A program made the position numbers and the translations under genes. The notes beneath the pieces were generated by a model. The model was not told the origin of the DNA and did no database searches. It was given only the letters and a program-made list of their open reading frames with translations. Shown piece by piece: positions 1-12,154 of a stretch of 27,500 bases of DNA; within the stretch, counting starts at the first letter, position 1; each line of letters begins with the position of its first letter. The DNA comes from Anaeromyces robustus (lineage: Eukaryota > Neocallimastigomycota > Neocallimastigomycetes > Neocallimastigales > Neocallimastigaceae), in contig MCFG01000231.1 of the NCBI GenBank assembly GCA_002104895.1, forward strand, positions 1-27,500, read 5' to 3'.

Positions 1-239
1 TTATAACACACAATTCGTACATCATCTTTATTGAATTTAGATATTAATATACATGAATCATAAAAAAAACACATATAATAAAAAAAATGATACTAAAAAA
101 AAAAATAAAAAACCAGTTTAAACATTATAGATAATAATGAATAATATTGGAGGAGGGGAAAAAAAGTAGTAGTAGAATAATATGTAAAAACAATAAATCC
201 CCTACTATACCTTAATTCTACCTATAGAATTAAAATAAA

Positions 240-2200
240 AATTGATCTCTCTTATTCCACTTGGGTCGGTAAATAAGACCGGCATTTGCCCTACTAGGCT
301 TGTCCTACTGTGTTATCAGTATTAACATTCCTGGAGAAGGTTGGTTTTGAATTTATTGACAATATAATGTTGTCCTTTTTACAGACAACAGGCATGATTA
401 TGATATTATTCAATAAAGCTACAGGTCGTAACAAGAATGAAGATTTTGAATATGTATACCAGATTAAGTCTGACACTTAAACAAATATTCCAATTCCTTT
501 TTTGTTTGTTATTTCTTTCATTAAAACCATATTCTCTTCCAAAAATTAAAAAAATATATAAATTCGATATCTATTAACTATTTTTTTATTTCCTAAAATA
601 TCGATATTACTTATACTATTGATCCTATTATTAGAACTATTCTTTTTAACCCTTAACAATATTATTAATTTTATTATCTATACTAGAATTATTACTAGTC
701 ACAACTCAACTATTAAAAAGACTATCTAAAAAATAAAAAAAAAAGGTTTCTATCCAGATCGGAGAAATGATTAATACGAAGATTTTTAAATAGGAATAGG
801 AAGCAATTAATAAATCAATAATCAATTCTTTGATAACTGTCACAATTTAGGACAAGAATTATTAATCATTTTAGTAGCTTTAGCAACTCAAGCATTAATT
901 TTATATCCACATCTTCCCCTAAGTTATCCACCTGAAACCTTTTGCTATATATTCTGGAAATTCTAGATTAAGCTTTAAGTAATTTCTTGAATTTTCAAAA
1001 ATTGTTCATTTTATAAAGTTTTAGCTTTAATCGATTTATCATTGTTCATGCCTCTATCCCAATGGAAGTCCATAATTTCTTTAGAAGAAGGATGAAATAT
1101 TGTTTAATTTATCATTTTAATAATTTTTACTTTCTTTTTCCCAAATCCATTTTTCTTGTAGTAGAGATATTATTGATTATCTTTGAGATAATGTAGTTGG
1201 AGTCCTTCCACTTATTAAAATATTTAACTTGAGCTAAAAGCACATTTACTACAAAGTGGAGGAATATTGAGAATATTGAGTTCTTTTGATATTGCAATAA
1301 ATAGAAAACAAATGAATTTAAGTTTCGAGAAGCCTAAAATCCAATAAAAACTTTTGTTAATAATTGTTTGTGTAGAATTAGTATTGTTTTTGTTAAATCC
1401 AAGGACAAGTCTCCTATTACGTATAAAGGTACGTAATAGGAGACTTGTCCAATGACTTTTTGCAGAGAATAAAATTCTTTTAAGAAGGATAGGAATCAAA
1501 TCATTTTTTTTTTAAAAAAAAACCTTGAATTGAAAAACAAATCCTTATTAAATTTTATTTTTCATTTTATTAATAACAAATTTTAAATCAAGAGTATTGC
1601 GAAAAAGAACACCAAAGGTAAGTATATAACAATCTGTTTTAGGAATTGCGATTCCTATTAAATAAAAGGTAAGGGTCTTCTCTAAGAATAAATTCCGACT
1701 TTTTTTTTTCATGTCTAACAGCTAATGTGGCACATTTATTAATTTCAAAAGTCATCTCATTGTCTTTAACCTATTTACCAATCAACTGAGTGAAGAAGTT
1801 TATTCATACGAGATCTACTAGGAGCACCAAAGAACAATATCATCTGCAAATAGTTCTCCACACAACAACAATATTCAGTATCAATTTTCGCACCATTATT
1901 CAGGCTATCATTGAAGATGTCATTGATAAACAAATTAAAAAAAGTATAGGTGATAAAGGGACATCCTTGTCGAACTCTTTTTAAATCATACTGGAATGAT
2001 TCAGAGAATTGTCTATTAATTTTTAACACAAGCTTTGGAAGATAGATATAGGATATAAGTTCTCCAAAAAACTGAAAATATTTTTTCTTGTATATCAAGA
2101 AACATAAATTTTCGATAAAATATTATATATATATGGGCACAGAATCATAAGCTTTTTTTTTTAAGATCAAGAAAAAGCTAAATAAGTTATCTTCCCTTTT
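240..2200 (-). pseudogene. Degenerate, 5'-truncated LINE-type (non-LTR) retrotransposon reverse transcriptase
   Basis: Read on the minus strand, from high to low coordinates, this stretch gives non-LTR reverse-transcriptase blocks in the correct order but in changing frames. They are a TYLAF...LKKAYDSVP-like block near 2130-2200, VRQGCPF...FNLFINDIF (about 1915-1980), the catalytic LFADDIVL block in another frame (about 1825-1855), TDCYTYLGV (about 1610-1650), then the C-terminal region with WILGFSKLK and LNIPPLCSKCA (1224-1360). After these come QVKYFNKWKDSN (about 1170-1225), GYKINA...VAKATKMINN (about 850-910) and a terminal RNVNTDNTVGQA (about 297-335). Frame changes and stops interrupt it throughout, and no N-terminal endonuclease is visible above 2200, where A-rich low-complexity DNA begins. 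It is therefore a dead copy. Family assignment beyond LINE-type is not possible by eye. Boundaries are approximate, and the 3' untranslated end could run into 1-240. Confidence 0.85.
1403..1450. repeat. Perfect 21-bp inverted repeat (hairpin) inside the LINE remnant
   Basis: The arms 1403-1423 and 1430-1450 are exact reverse complements, separated by only 6 bases (taaagg). The arms contain G and C at a normal density, unlike the A/T palindromes elsewhere in the window, so chance is unlikely. It lies in the C-terminal coding part of the retrotransposon remnant and reads through as protein (about codons SLLLRTFIRNRRLV on the minus strand). It may therefore be a snap-back duplication of an original single arm rather than a functional element. 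Confidence 0.9.
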
Positions 2201-2215
2201 GAATTTACGTCTTTG

Positions 2216-2585
2216 ACATTTTTATACCATAAAACAACAATACAACTAAATTAAAAATTATATAACAAAAAACAAAAAAAATAAAAAAAAAAAAAAATTA
2301 AAAAGGAAATTAAAAAAGAAATTAAAACATAAAATATAATAAAAATATATATTATAAATAATAAAATAAAATGAAATAAAATAAATGAAAAAAAAAAAAA
2401 AAGATTAAAAGATTAAAAAACAAAGATAAGAATTATTTCATATTCATATTCATATTCAAATAAATATAAATCATATCTCTCTATTTATTTTTCTATTTTA
2501 TAACCTTTTTATATTATATTTAAAATTATCAACTTATTATAGATTATAAAAAAAAATAAAAAATAAAATAAAAAATAATAAAAAA

Positions 2586-2636
<51 letters not shown>

Positions 2637-3471
2637 GAAAGAAAGAAAATTAAAAATCATCAACAAAATAAAAAGAAAAAAAGAAAGTTAAAAAAGAAAA
2701 AAAAGAAAAAAGAAAAAAGAAAAAAAAAATAAAATATTTATAATGTGTACTGTTAACTTTTTTTTTTTTTTTGATTTGATTTGATGTTTTTGATGTTTAT
2801 TAATTTTTTATTAGACTTTTTTTTTTTTTTAAAAAAAATAATTTTTAATGGTTTTTTAATGCTTTCTTTTCTTTGTTTTTAATTTATTTTAATCTTTTTA
2901 TTTCTTATTATTTTTTCTTTCTTTTTTCTTTTTTATTTTTATTTTTCTATTTTTATCTCTCTTTTTTTTTTTTTTCTTTTAATTTTTTCCTTTTAAAAAA
3001 AAAAACAAAAAAAATTTTTTTTTATTTGTTTTATTTATTTTTTTTTTTATTTAATTTTATTTATTTTTATTTTTATTTTATTATAAAAAAATAATATACT
3101 AAAAAATTACTATTTTTTTTTTTTTTTTTATTTTCTCAAATTTTTTTTTATTGTAATACTCATTTTAAAAATACTATACATAATTAAAATAAATATAAAG
3201 ATTCTTTTTTTTTTTTTTATTTTTTAATATTCTAAAAAAAAAAAAAAAAAAGATTTTATATTATATCAATAACATATAGGGTTTTTTTTTTTTTTTTCTT
3301 TTCTATTAACTATTTAAAATGGTTTTTTTTTTTAGTCTTTTTATATATATATATATTTATATATATATATTATTTTTTTTTTATTTATTAAAAATGTGTT
3401 TTCTTTTAATTATTATTAAAATATCTCTATTTTTTTTTTTTTTTTGTTTTGTGTTTTATTTTAATTTATAT
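2216..3471. other. Low-complexity intergenic spacer, A-rich then T-rich
   Basis: No gene is visible. The left half (to about 2745) is A-rich on the plus strand, with GAAA-type purine stretches and an AAAT tetranucleotide tract. From about 2758 the composition flips to long T runs with scattered pyrimidine-rich DNA. Translations here are only runs of Phe, Leu, Tyr and Lys and are not credible proteins. The right end is the 3' flank of the xylanase gene, whose stop lies at 3472. Confidence 0.8.
2583..2634. repeat. (AAAT)n tetranucleotide microsatellite
   Basis: About thirteen uninterrupted units of aaat (TTTA on the opposite strand), followed by a gaaa-type purine stretch. It belongs to the same tetranucleotide class found repeatedly elsewhere in the window. 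Confidence 0.95.
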
Positions 3472-6400
3472 TTAAAAGGAAACACCACACCATTTATTGT
3501 TAACGTAACCCCATTTGTGATCATCTTCAAAGACAACAGCAGCATCTGGACAACAAGAGTAACCAAGAGCATTAAATTCACATTCTTTATTGGCCTTAGT
3601 AATACCACACCAATGTTTATTTTCATAACCCCAAATACCATTTTCATCAACAGCGTAAACAACATTACTATCTTCACAACATGGGTAACCTAATCTAGTG
3701 GACCAACAAGTTTCTTCTTCTTCTTCAATAATACCACACCAGAAATCATCTTCTATACCCCAACTACCATCTTGATCTTCAAATATAACAGTTGAAGTAG
3801 TCTTACAACATTTGAAACCTAAAGCAGAAGCCCAACAATTTTCATCAATAGGTTCTTCCTTTTCTTCAGCAGCAATAAAGAAGACATCACCAAGGTATAA
3901 AGTAGTTCCCTTATTATAAATATCTTGAATAGTAATTCTATCATAGATAGCAGCAGAAGCTTTAACTTCAAGAGAATATAATGTCATTTTTTTATCGGAT
4001 AAATTCTTAACGGAACCAAGGTTAAGAGTTTCTTCATCATCACCACTACCACTGTGGAAAATAACTTGGTAAACAGCATTAGTATCATTAGTCATAGCCT
4101 TGAAATAGAAAGTACCTTTACCGAAAAGAGTGCTGTCACTTCTCTTGAAAGAAACACCACCCCAGGATTCAGCAGTAATGTAATTAACAAAGTAACCATT
4201 CTTATCAACCTTAGCATCGGCTACACCCCATGACCAATTTTGCCATTTAGAATCAATATTCTTATCTCCCTTCTTGAAAATATCATATCTAATACCTTCA
4301 GCAATTGGTTCATCAGATGGTTCATCAATTGGAACTGGTTCATCTTCAATTGGTTCAGTAGCTGGATCAGTAGCAGTTGGTTCTTCTTCAATTGGTTGAG
4401 TAGCAGTTGGTTCTTCTTCTTCTTCAGAAGCAGCAATGAAGTAAACATCATTAAGGTATAAAGTAAGACCATTATTAGCAACATCTTGAATAGTAATTCT
4501 ATCATATTTATCACCAGTTGGTTCTTTAATATTAACAGAATATTGAACTAATTCAGAATCAGAGAATTTAGAGAAGGATCCAACATTAACATATTCATCA
4601 CCAGTAGTATGGAATAAGACTTGAAGTTGAGCTCTAGTATCGTTAACCATAGCCTTGAAGTAAAGAGTACCCTTACCAAAGAGAGTACTGTCACTTCTCT
4701 TGAAGGAAACACCACCATAAGTACCAGCAGTAATAGTAGCAACTAAATTACCATCATCATCAAATTCAGCATTTTCAACACCCCATGACCAGTTTTGCCA
4801 TTTACCATTAATCATGTAATCACCTTCCTTAATAATATCGTATCTTTGACCATCAGTATTACCGGTTTCACCACCTTGACTAGCTTCAGCAGATGGAACA
4901 AAGTAGAAGTTAGTAATGGTAATAGTAAGAGCCTTACCCCAAGCATCTTGAACAGAAATTCTGTTGTAATTATCACCTTTAACAGCTGGAACATCAAAAA
5001 TCAAAAGGATTTTAAGGTATCTGGTTCAAGATCTTCAATGGTTTGAAGAGTAACAGATTCATCATTAGTAGTGTGAACAATAACATTAATTGGCCAGGCT
5101 TGGTCAATTTTAACTTCAAGGTGAAAGTTTACCAGCATTGAATTCATTATCAGTGTGAAGAGATAAAGCACCATATTTATCTTTTTCTAAAAGAGCAACA
5201 AGGTTTACCATCTTCATCAATATCAAGAGTTTCTAACCCCAAGACAGCTAGAGAAAGATGGATCAAGCATGAAGGATCCTGGTTTAAGAATGTATCTAGT
5301 ATTTGGTTCTTCATCACCAGTAGTTGGTTCAGAGGTTGGTCTAGTAGTAACAGTTGGAGTTGGGTAAGTAGCATCTTCTGGTAATTGTTTCATAACATAA
5401 TCTAACATATCGAAATAGATATCCTTTGGATACATATCTTTCATCGAAAATTTAAATGGAACATTTTTCAGCACCAACCCAAGAATTCAGAATCGTAAGC
5501 ACCCCAAACAGTAAAGACCTTACAGTTAGAGTGATCGAAACAAGCCTTAAAGACATCCATATATAAATTTCTTTTGATCTTCAAGAGTACTACAACTCTT
5601 CATACTGACATCAATTTCAGTAATGTGAAACTTCAACACCAATTTCTTCATATTGAGAAATTAATTCAATAAAGTTGATCATAGTTTGGATAATAATTAC
5701 AAGAAATGTGCATTTGTAAACCAACACCATCAATTGGAACATCTTTTTCTCTCATAGATTTGATGTAATTGAAAACGGCACCAGTCTTACCATTGTAATT
5801 ACCGTTGTTGTTTTCAGCATTATAATCATTATAGAATAATTTTACATTTTTATTAGTGTGTTCACGGGCAACCTTGAAGATATCTTCAGTATAAGTATCC
5901 CATCCCTTGAATTCATTACTGTCATCAGAACCATAACGTAACTTAATGTTATCAACAGTAGAATCATCAGTAACAGATTCATTGATAACATCCCAGTAAA
6001 TAATATCTTCTTCATCTTTGTAGTGATCTAAAACTTTAGCAACATAGTCAAGGTAGTATTCCTTAACTTCTTCAATATCACTACTGTAAGTTTTGAACCA
6101 TGACTATTTTAAAAATAGTTAATTAATAATAATAATAATAATAAATAATTATAATTAATAAAAATAATAATAATTAATAAAATTAATAATAATAATTTAA
6201 TATATTTTTATTTAATATGAAAAATAAAAATTTTTCAATTAAAAATTACAAATTTTTTAAAAGAAAAACATTCGTATATATAAATTTATTTATTTTAATT
6301 TTATTTTTTTAATTTTAATTTATATATTTTAAAATTTTTTTTATTTTTTATTAAACTTACTGGAGAGTAAGCTGGCCAGAAAAGATTGTGACCACGGAAT

Positions 6401-6877
6401 TTGGCACCTAATTTCTTAGCAAAAGCAATACTGTCATCACAAGGTTTTGTGTTGAAAGTTTCAGTACCTTGGAAAGTGTAAAACTTACATTCATTACCAC
6501 CAACTTTTTTTTTAAAAAATATATAATTTTATTAGTTATTATTTAATTTATAAATTGTTTTAATAATATTTTAATATTAAAATTAATTTAATTCTTTTTA
6601 TTGTGTTAATTTATTCTTTTTTTTTTTTTTAATGTTCATTTTTTTTTTTTTTTTTTTTTTTTTTTATTTTACCTTGTAAATTATAAGTACTCATAATATC
6701 TTTGTATTTTGGATTAGCGAAGAAAGATTTAGTAGTGGCAACACCAAAGTAAAAATCTGGTCTGACTTGTTGAATAACATCAGCCATTTTAATCCAGTAT
6801 GGATCTCTTTTAATGTTTTTTGCATTAGCAGCTGCGGCTAAAGCTAAAATACTGATTTTCTTTAAATAAGATCTCAT
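3472..6877 (-). CDS. Secreted GH10 endo-1,4-beta-xylanase with three CBM29-like modules and three fungal dockerins; frame broken in the middle
   Basis: Exons are 6673-6877, 6361-6503 and 3472-6103, with GT-AG introns. The product starts with a signal peptide (MRSYLKKISILALAAAANA), then a GH10 barrel: RGHNLFW in exon 2, YWDVINES with the acid/base Glu (codon 5978-5980), KLFYNDYNAE, GVGLQMHIS, HITEIDVS with the nucleophile Glu (codon 5616-5618) and VFTVWGAYDS. After a Thr/Pro linker come three repeats resembling CBM29 (NWSWGV, YGGVSFKR, YDRITIQD), an acidic Glu/Pro/Thr linker, then three roughly 35-40-residue cysteine-rich modules (GYPCC, NKHWCG) matching fungal dockerins (CBM10 type). It should be secreted and docked into the fungal cellulosome to cut xylan. 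About nine frame breaks fall between 5695 and 4995; 3472-5004 is one open frame of 510 codons. Coding DNA is visibly richer in G+C than the neighbours. The CBM29 assignment is less sure than GH10 and dockerin. Confidence 0.9.
3475..3845 (-). other. Three tandem fungal dockerin modules at the xylanase C-terminus
   Basis: Three copies of a short cysteine-rich repeat lie at about 3722-3845, 3600-3707 and 3475-3590. Each has the pattern C-x-[AST]-x2-LG[FY]-x-CC, followed by a G-W/Y-G-x5-6-W-CG ending (WGIEDDFWCG, WGYENKHWCG, WGYVNNKWCG). In anaerobic fungi such modules bind scaffoldin and assemble the cellulosome. Two copies per enzyme are common, so three is at the larger end. The last module ends three residues before the stop. 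Confidence 0.9.
4995..5695 (-). other. Cluster of about nine frame breaks in the xylanase gene
   Basis: Following the conserved protein from the GH10 C-terminal half into the first CBM29-like module requires frame changes near 5685, 5630, 5565, 5486, 5460, 5245, 5203, 5128 and 5005. Eight have the sign of a single extra base, several of them an extra T beside T (for example GTTTCAC where GTTCAC would restore HITEID, and TGTTCC where TGTCC fits). Between breaks the protein is well conserved with no in-frame stops. The flanks 5700-6103 and 3472-4990 have none. This looks more like uncorrected insertion-type sequencing error than old decay, but a recent pseudogene is possible. Confidence 0.8.
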
Positions 6878-8106
6878 TGCGATATAATAAACAATTAAAT
6901 TTTTTTATCAAAAAAAAAAGTCTATATTTTTAATTATATTTTTTTGGTTTTAATTATTTTTTTTTTATTGGAAATATTTGCTATTATTATTTTTTTTTTA
7001 TTTTTTTAAATGTTTCTTCTCCAGGAAGTTAACTATTTTTTTTTTTATTTTTATTATTTAATAAATAATTTTCTAAATAATATTTTTTGTCTATAAAATA
7101 ATACAAGAAAATATATTTACTAATAAGAGTTTTAAAAAAAAAAAATAAAAAGAAAAAATTGTAAAAAATATTGAAAAAAAAAGTTCTTTTTATATCAAAT
7201 AAAAGAGTTCTTTTTTATTAAACTTTGTTTAATTAAAAGATAAAAATATATATTAAAGAAAAAAAATTTTAAAAAGAAGAATAAAAATTAAAATTATTAA
7301 AAAAAAAAAAAAATTAAAGTATTATATAAGATAATAATAATAATAAATAATAATAATAATAAATAATAAATAAATCATATTGGAGTAAATTTAATAAACA
7401 AATAATAATAAATAATATACGAATATAATATAATGTAATATAATATAATGGATAATAATAATAAATACTAATAAATAATAAAAATAAAACAATAAAAAAA
7501 ACATGAATAAAAAACTTTAAAAAATAAAAAAAATAATATAAATTATTTTAATATATTATTAATATATTAACAATATAATGGTAATATTGTAATACTAATA
7601 TATATAAATAAAATTAATATTTAAACTGTAATTAATTCATAATATATTATATATAATTTTATATCATAGAATAATGTTATATAATATTATCTATTAAATT
7701 ATTAGTGCTTTCCTTATATTAATAGTAATAGTAATATAATAATATTGTTATATATATTATTATATTAAACTAAAATAATCCATTATACTAACTAATATAT
7801 ATTTAAATTATTTCATATGGTATTGAAATATAATAGTTCACATATTATAATATATATAATATATATTATTTATAAAGATTAATATATAGAATTCTTATAT
7901 TAATTTTTATATTTTTTATTTTATATATATATAAAACTTTTAATAAAAAAACACAAAAATTAATTAATATACTTTATTTATCCTTTTTTTTTTTTTAATA
8001 TTATAAATAAATAAATTAAATGATTTTTAAAAAAGGTTTGTTAACCATTTTAATTTTAATTTAATAATAAATAAAGTTTTGATTAAAAAATAAATAAATA
8101 AAATTT

Positions 8107-8114
8107 TAAAAAAA

Positions 8115-8157
<43 letters not shown>

Positions 8158-8158
8158 A
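8107..8158. repeat. (AAAT)n microsatellite
   Basis: About twelve uninterrupted tetranucleotide units of aaat/aata in the spacer. Confidence 0.95.
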
Positions 8159-9058
8159 TTTTATGGAAAAAAGTTCAAACAAACAACCGTTAAAAATGAA
8201 GCTTGTAATTATTAGAATACTTAATATATAATTTTATAATTTTTCAATCATAATTAAATATAATTAAATATAATTAATACAATAATATTCCTGTTCATGT
8301 TCAATATTCCATATTCATTATTCAATATTCAATATTAGGATTAATGAATAAATAACAAAAGAAGTAAAAATAACCATTGAATTATAAAAATAAAATAAAA
8401 TAAAATAAAATAAATTATTTATTTTACAATGATTTAATTTGTTTTGAAATGCTATTATAGAAGAAAAAAAATACTGTATATGATTCCAGTATTCTTCTAC
8501 TATTTCAATTTTATGATTATTAACCATAAAAAAATAAAAAATATATAATATTATATATATAGGATTAAGAATTATTATTTTTATTCTTTAATGCATAAAT
8601 GATATATAGAAAATATGAGAGATTTATATAAATATAAAAGAAATCTTTTTTTTATTTATTTAATTAGTGTATCATGAATAAATTTAATCAATCAAATCAT
8701 AACACTTAAGAAATATTTATTTTTTTTTTCTTAATAAATAACAAATTTCATTTCATTTCATTTTGTTTTGTTTAATTTTGTTTTTTTTTATTCTAATTTT
8801 TTTATTTTAATTTTTTTTTTGTATTTTTATTTTTGTTTTTATTTTTATTTTGTTTTTGTTTTTTTGTTTTTTTTTTTTTTATGTTTTGTTTTTCTTTTTT
8901 TTTTTTTCCAAGTTAATTTATCTCTTTTTTGTTTTTTTTTTTTAGTTTACTTTTTATTTTTATAATATTTATATTTAATATTATTTAATATAACTTATCT
9001 TGAATTAATAAATTTTTTATTCCGATAATTTAATAATTTTTTTTTATTAGTTATTATT

Positions 9059-9121
9059 ATTCATCAAAATACTAATTATTTTTTTTTTAATATTGAAAAA
9101 TTAATTAGTATTTTGATGAAT
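9059..9121. repeat. Perfect 20-bp inverted repeat with 23-base loop
   Basis: The arms 9059-9078 and 9102-9121 are exact reverse complements (core ttcatcaaaatactaatta), separated by an A/T loop at 9079-9101. The arms are not simple repeats and include C and G, which sets this apart from the many chance A/T palindromes. No coding sequence lies inside it. It could be a small fold-back or MITE-like relic or a structured RNA, but no target-site duplication is evident. Confidence 0.85.
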
Positions 9122-9679
9122 TTTAATTTGTATAAATTAATAAAATAACAATATATTTTTAATATATGTATTTTTAATTAATATTTAAAAAATAACTTTA
9201 ATAAAAAATGACTTCATGATCATCAATGCTTTAATATTATTTTAATATATTTTTAATTTATTTTTAATTTATTTTTTATGAAATAACGTTGATTATAAAA
9301 AATGACGATTACCAAGTTTAATTTATTGTTTAGTATATTTTTACAATATTATATAAACTTTAATTATTAATAAATATGAATACGTGGTTATGGTTGTACT
9401 AAACTGAATGTGATAATAATAATAAAGTACAATAATAATTTGTGTAATAAAAATAAATAATCATTTAATAAATAAGAGAGAAAAAAAAAAAAATAAAGAG
9501 AGATTTTAATAAAAAAAAAAAAATTTAAGGATTTAATAAATAAATGTATGAATATTTAATAATTAAATAATTAATTAAAAATATTATATATATAAATAAA
9601 TGAATGATATAATAATAGCATGATAAAATATATTTATATATATTAAAAAGAAAATATAAATTATTTTCTACTTTATAGT

Positions 9680-9865
<186 letters not shown>

Positions 9866-10079
9866 CTATTTTAGTTATTTAAATTCATTTTATTATTATT
9901 ATAATTATTATTATTATTTATTATCAATAGTATAAACCTTGTGATATATATTATAATAATAATAATAATAATAATAATAAGAAAAGTATTTTTTTAAAAA
10001 AAAAAAAAAAGCTATATAATGCATAGTATTGTTGTACAAATATAATAAATAAATAAACACCCAAGAAATAATTTCTATA

Positions 10080-10083
10080 ATAA

Positions 10084-10130
<47 letters not shown>

Positions 10131-10131
10131 A
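10080..10131. repeat. (AAAT)n microsatellite
   Basis: About twelve uninterrupted tetranucleotide units, the opposite strand orientation to the TTTA tract 200-400 bases to the left. Confidence 0.95.
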
Positions 10132-11711
10132 AAGTTTTAGTATCACAAAAGATATTAAAGGAGAATTTTACCAGTAAAAGATAATAATAAAAATAAAAAT
10201 AAAAATAATAAAATATTATTATTATTAAATTTTTTATTTTTTTTTTTCTTTAATTTTCATAATAAAATTCAATCAAAAAAAAAGTTGAAATTTAATAAAT
10301 GGAAATGGTATTTATTATTCCTACAAAAAATAATAACAACATTAAATCATTAAATTAATATAATATATTATTTAGAGTAAATTTTATGATGTATTTCTTT
10401 TTTTCTTTTTTTTTTTTTTTTTTTTATTACTTTATAATAATTAATATTTAATAATGACAAATTTAAGAATTTCTTAAATATCTATTTAGTTTTAACTTTT
10501 TCTTTCTTTATTTCTTTCTTTATTTATTTATAATTTTTATTTTTGTATTACTATTAACTATTGTTTTTTATGTCATTACTACGATTATTTATTATTCATT
10601 GTTTATTAATTATTTTTTTTATTATAATTATTAATAATAAAAATTTAATAAATAAAATTCGGAAAAAAGGAAAAAAGGAAATTTTAATAAAATGTAATAG
10701 AATAATGATTGTTATAATTTCTATTATATATATATTTTTAATTTTCAAGAATCCTTTAAATAATTTTTATGAGATCTTGTTATATAATTCTTATATAATT
10801 CTCATAAAATAATAATATAGCTATTCTATTTACATATTCATTTATTTATTTTATATTTCCGATTTCAACGATGATTTTAATTTATCAAGTTTTTACAGTA
10901 TTCCACAAATTGGCATATAAAATATCCAATACTTCATTTCATGAATATATTTTTTCTTAGTTATTCATGATTTTAAAAATATTTTGTTATATCTAAATAT
11001 ATTATAAAATACAAACTAAAATAAAATTCAAACTAAAATAAGTAATGTTAATGATGTTTAGTTTTTTAAAAAATACAAATAAACGAGATAATAAAGAGAG
11101 ATAAAGAGAATTAAAATATCCTTTAGTGTTATAGTGTTAATTATATTATTATATTATTATTATAATTAATACATTTTGATATTAATATTTAAAATGTTTT
11201 ATTTATAATTTTTTTTTTAAACAGTGGAGTTTTTTTTCTACATATACTATATAAAATATATTATTATATTATTATTATATTAATATATACTATATAACAA
11301 TTATTTTTTTTTTTTTTTTTAATATTTACTATGATTTAATTTCAAAATATATATACTATACTCTATAGAAAATAATTATACACATTATTATTATTTACTA
11401 TTAACTTTTTTTTTTATTTAACTACACTAATATTTTCGTAAGTAATTAAATAAATTATAATCAAATATTAATTAATAATAAACGTATAAACGTTTTACGT
11501 ATGAGATTTACAAAAATAATGATTTATTAAAAGTTATTTAAATGAAAAATTTGGATTACAAAAAAGAAAAAAAAGGAAAAATGAAAAAAGAAAAAAAAGT
11601 AAAAAAAATTAAATGTAGCAGAACTTTATATAATATAAAAAGTGACTAATTTAGAAACAAAATAATTATAATAAAAATTACAAAAAAAAAATATAATAAC
11701 AATAACATAAT

Positions 11712-11748
<37 letters not shown>

Positions 11749-11908
11749 TAATAATAATAAAATAATAATAATATAAAAAAACTATTTAGTAATAACTATT
11801 TAAAGCCTTTTATTAACATCAAAATTTTAATAATTATAATAATCTTTCTAAAAACATATAATTTACTTTCAAGTATTCTCTTTTTAGATTTCAATAAATA
11901 TATCTATC

Positions 11909-12154
<246 letters not shown>

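Noticed and set aside
2873-3094. 73-codon Phe/Leu-rich open frame
   Set aside because: Pure pyrimidine-rich low complexity in a spacer.
10561-10812. Possible 83-residue membrane protein
   Set aside because: Hydrophobic Ile/Leu/Phe/Asn/Lys string expected from A/T-rich DNA; no recognised family, splice sites or conserved motif.
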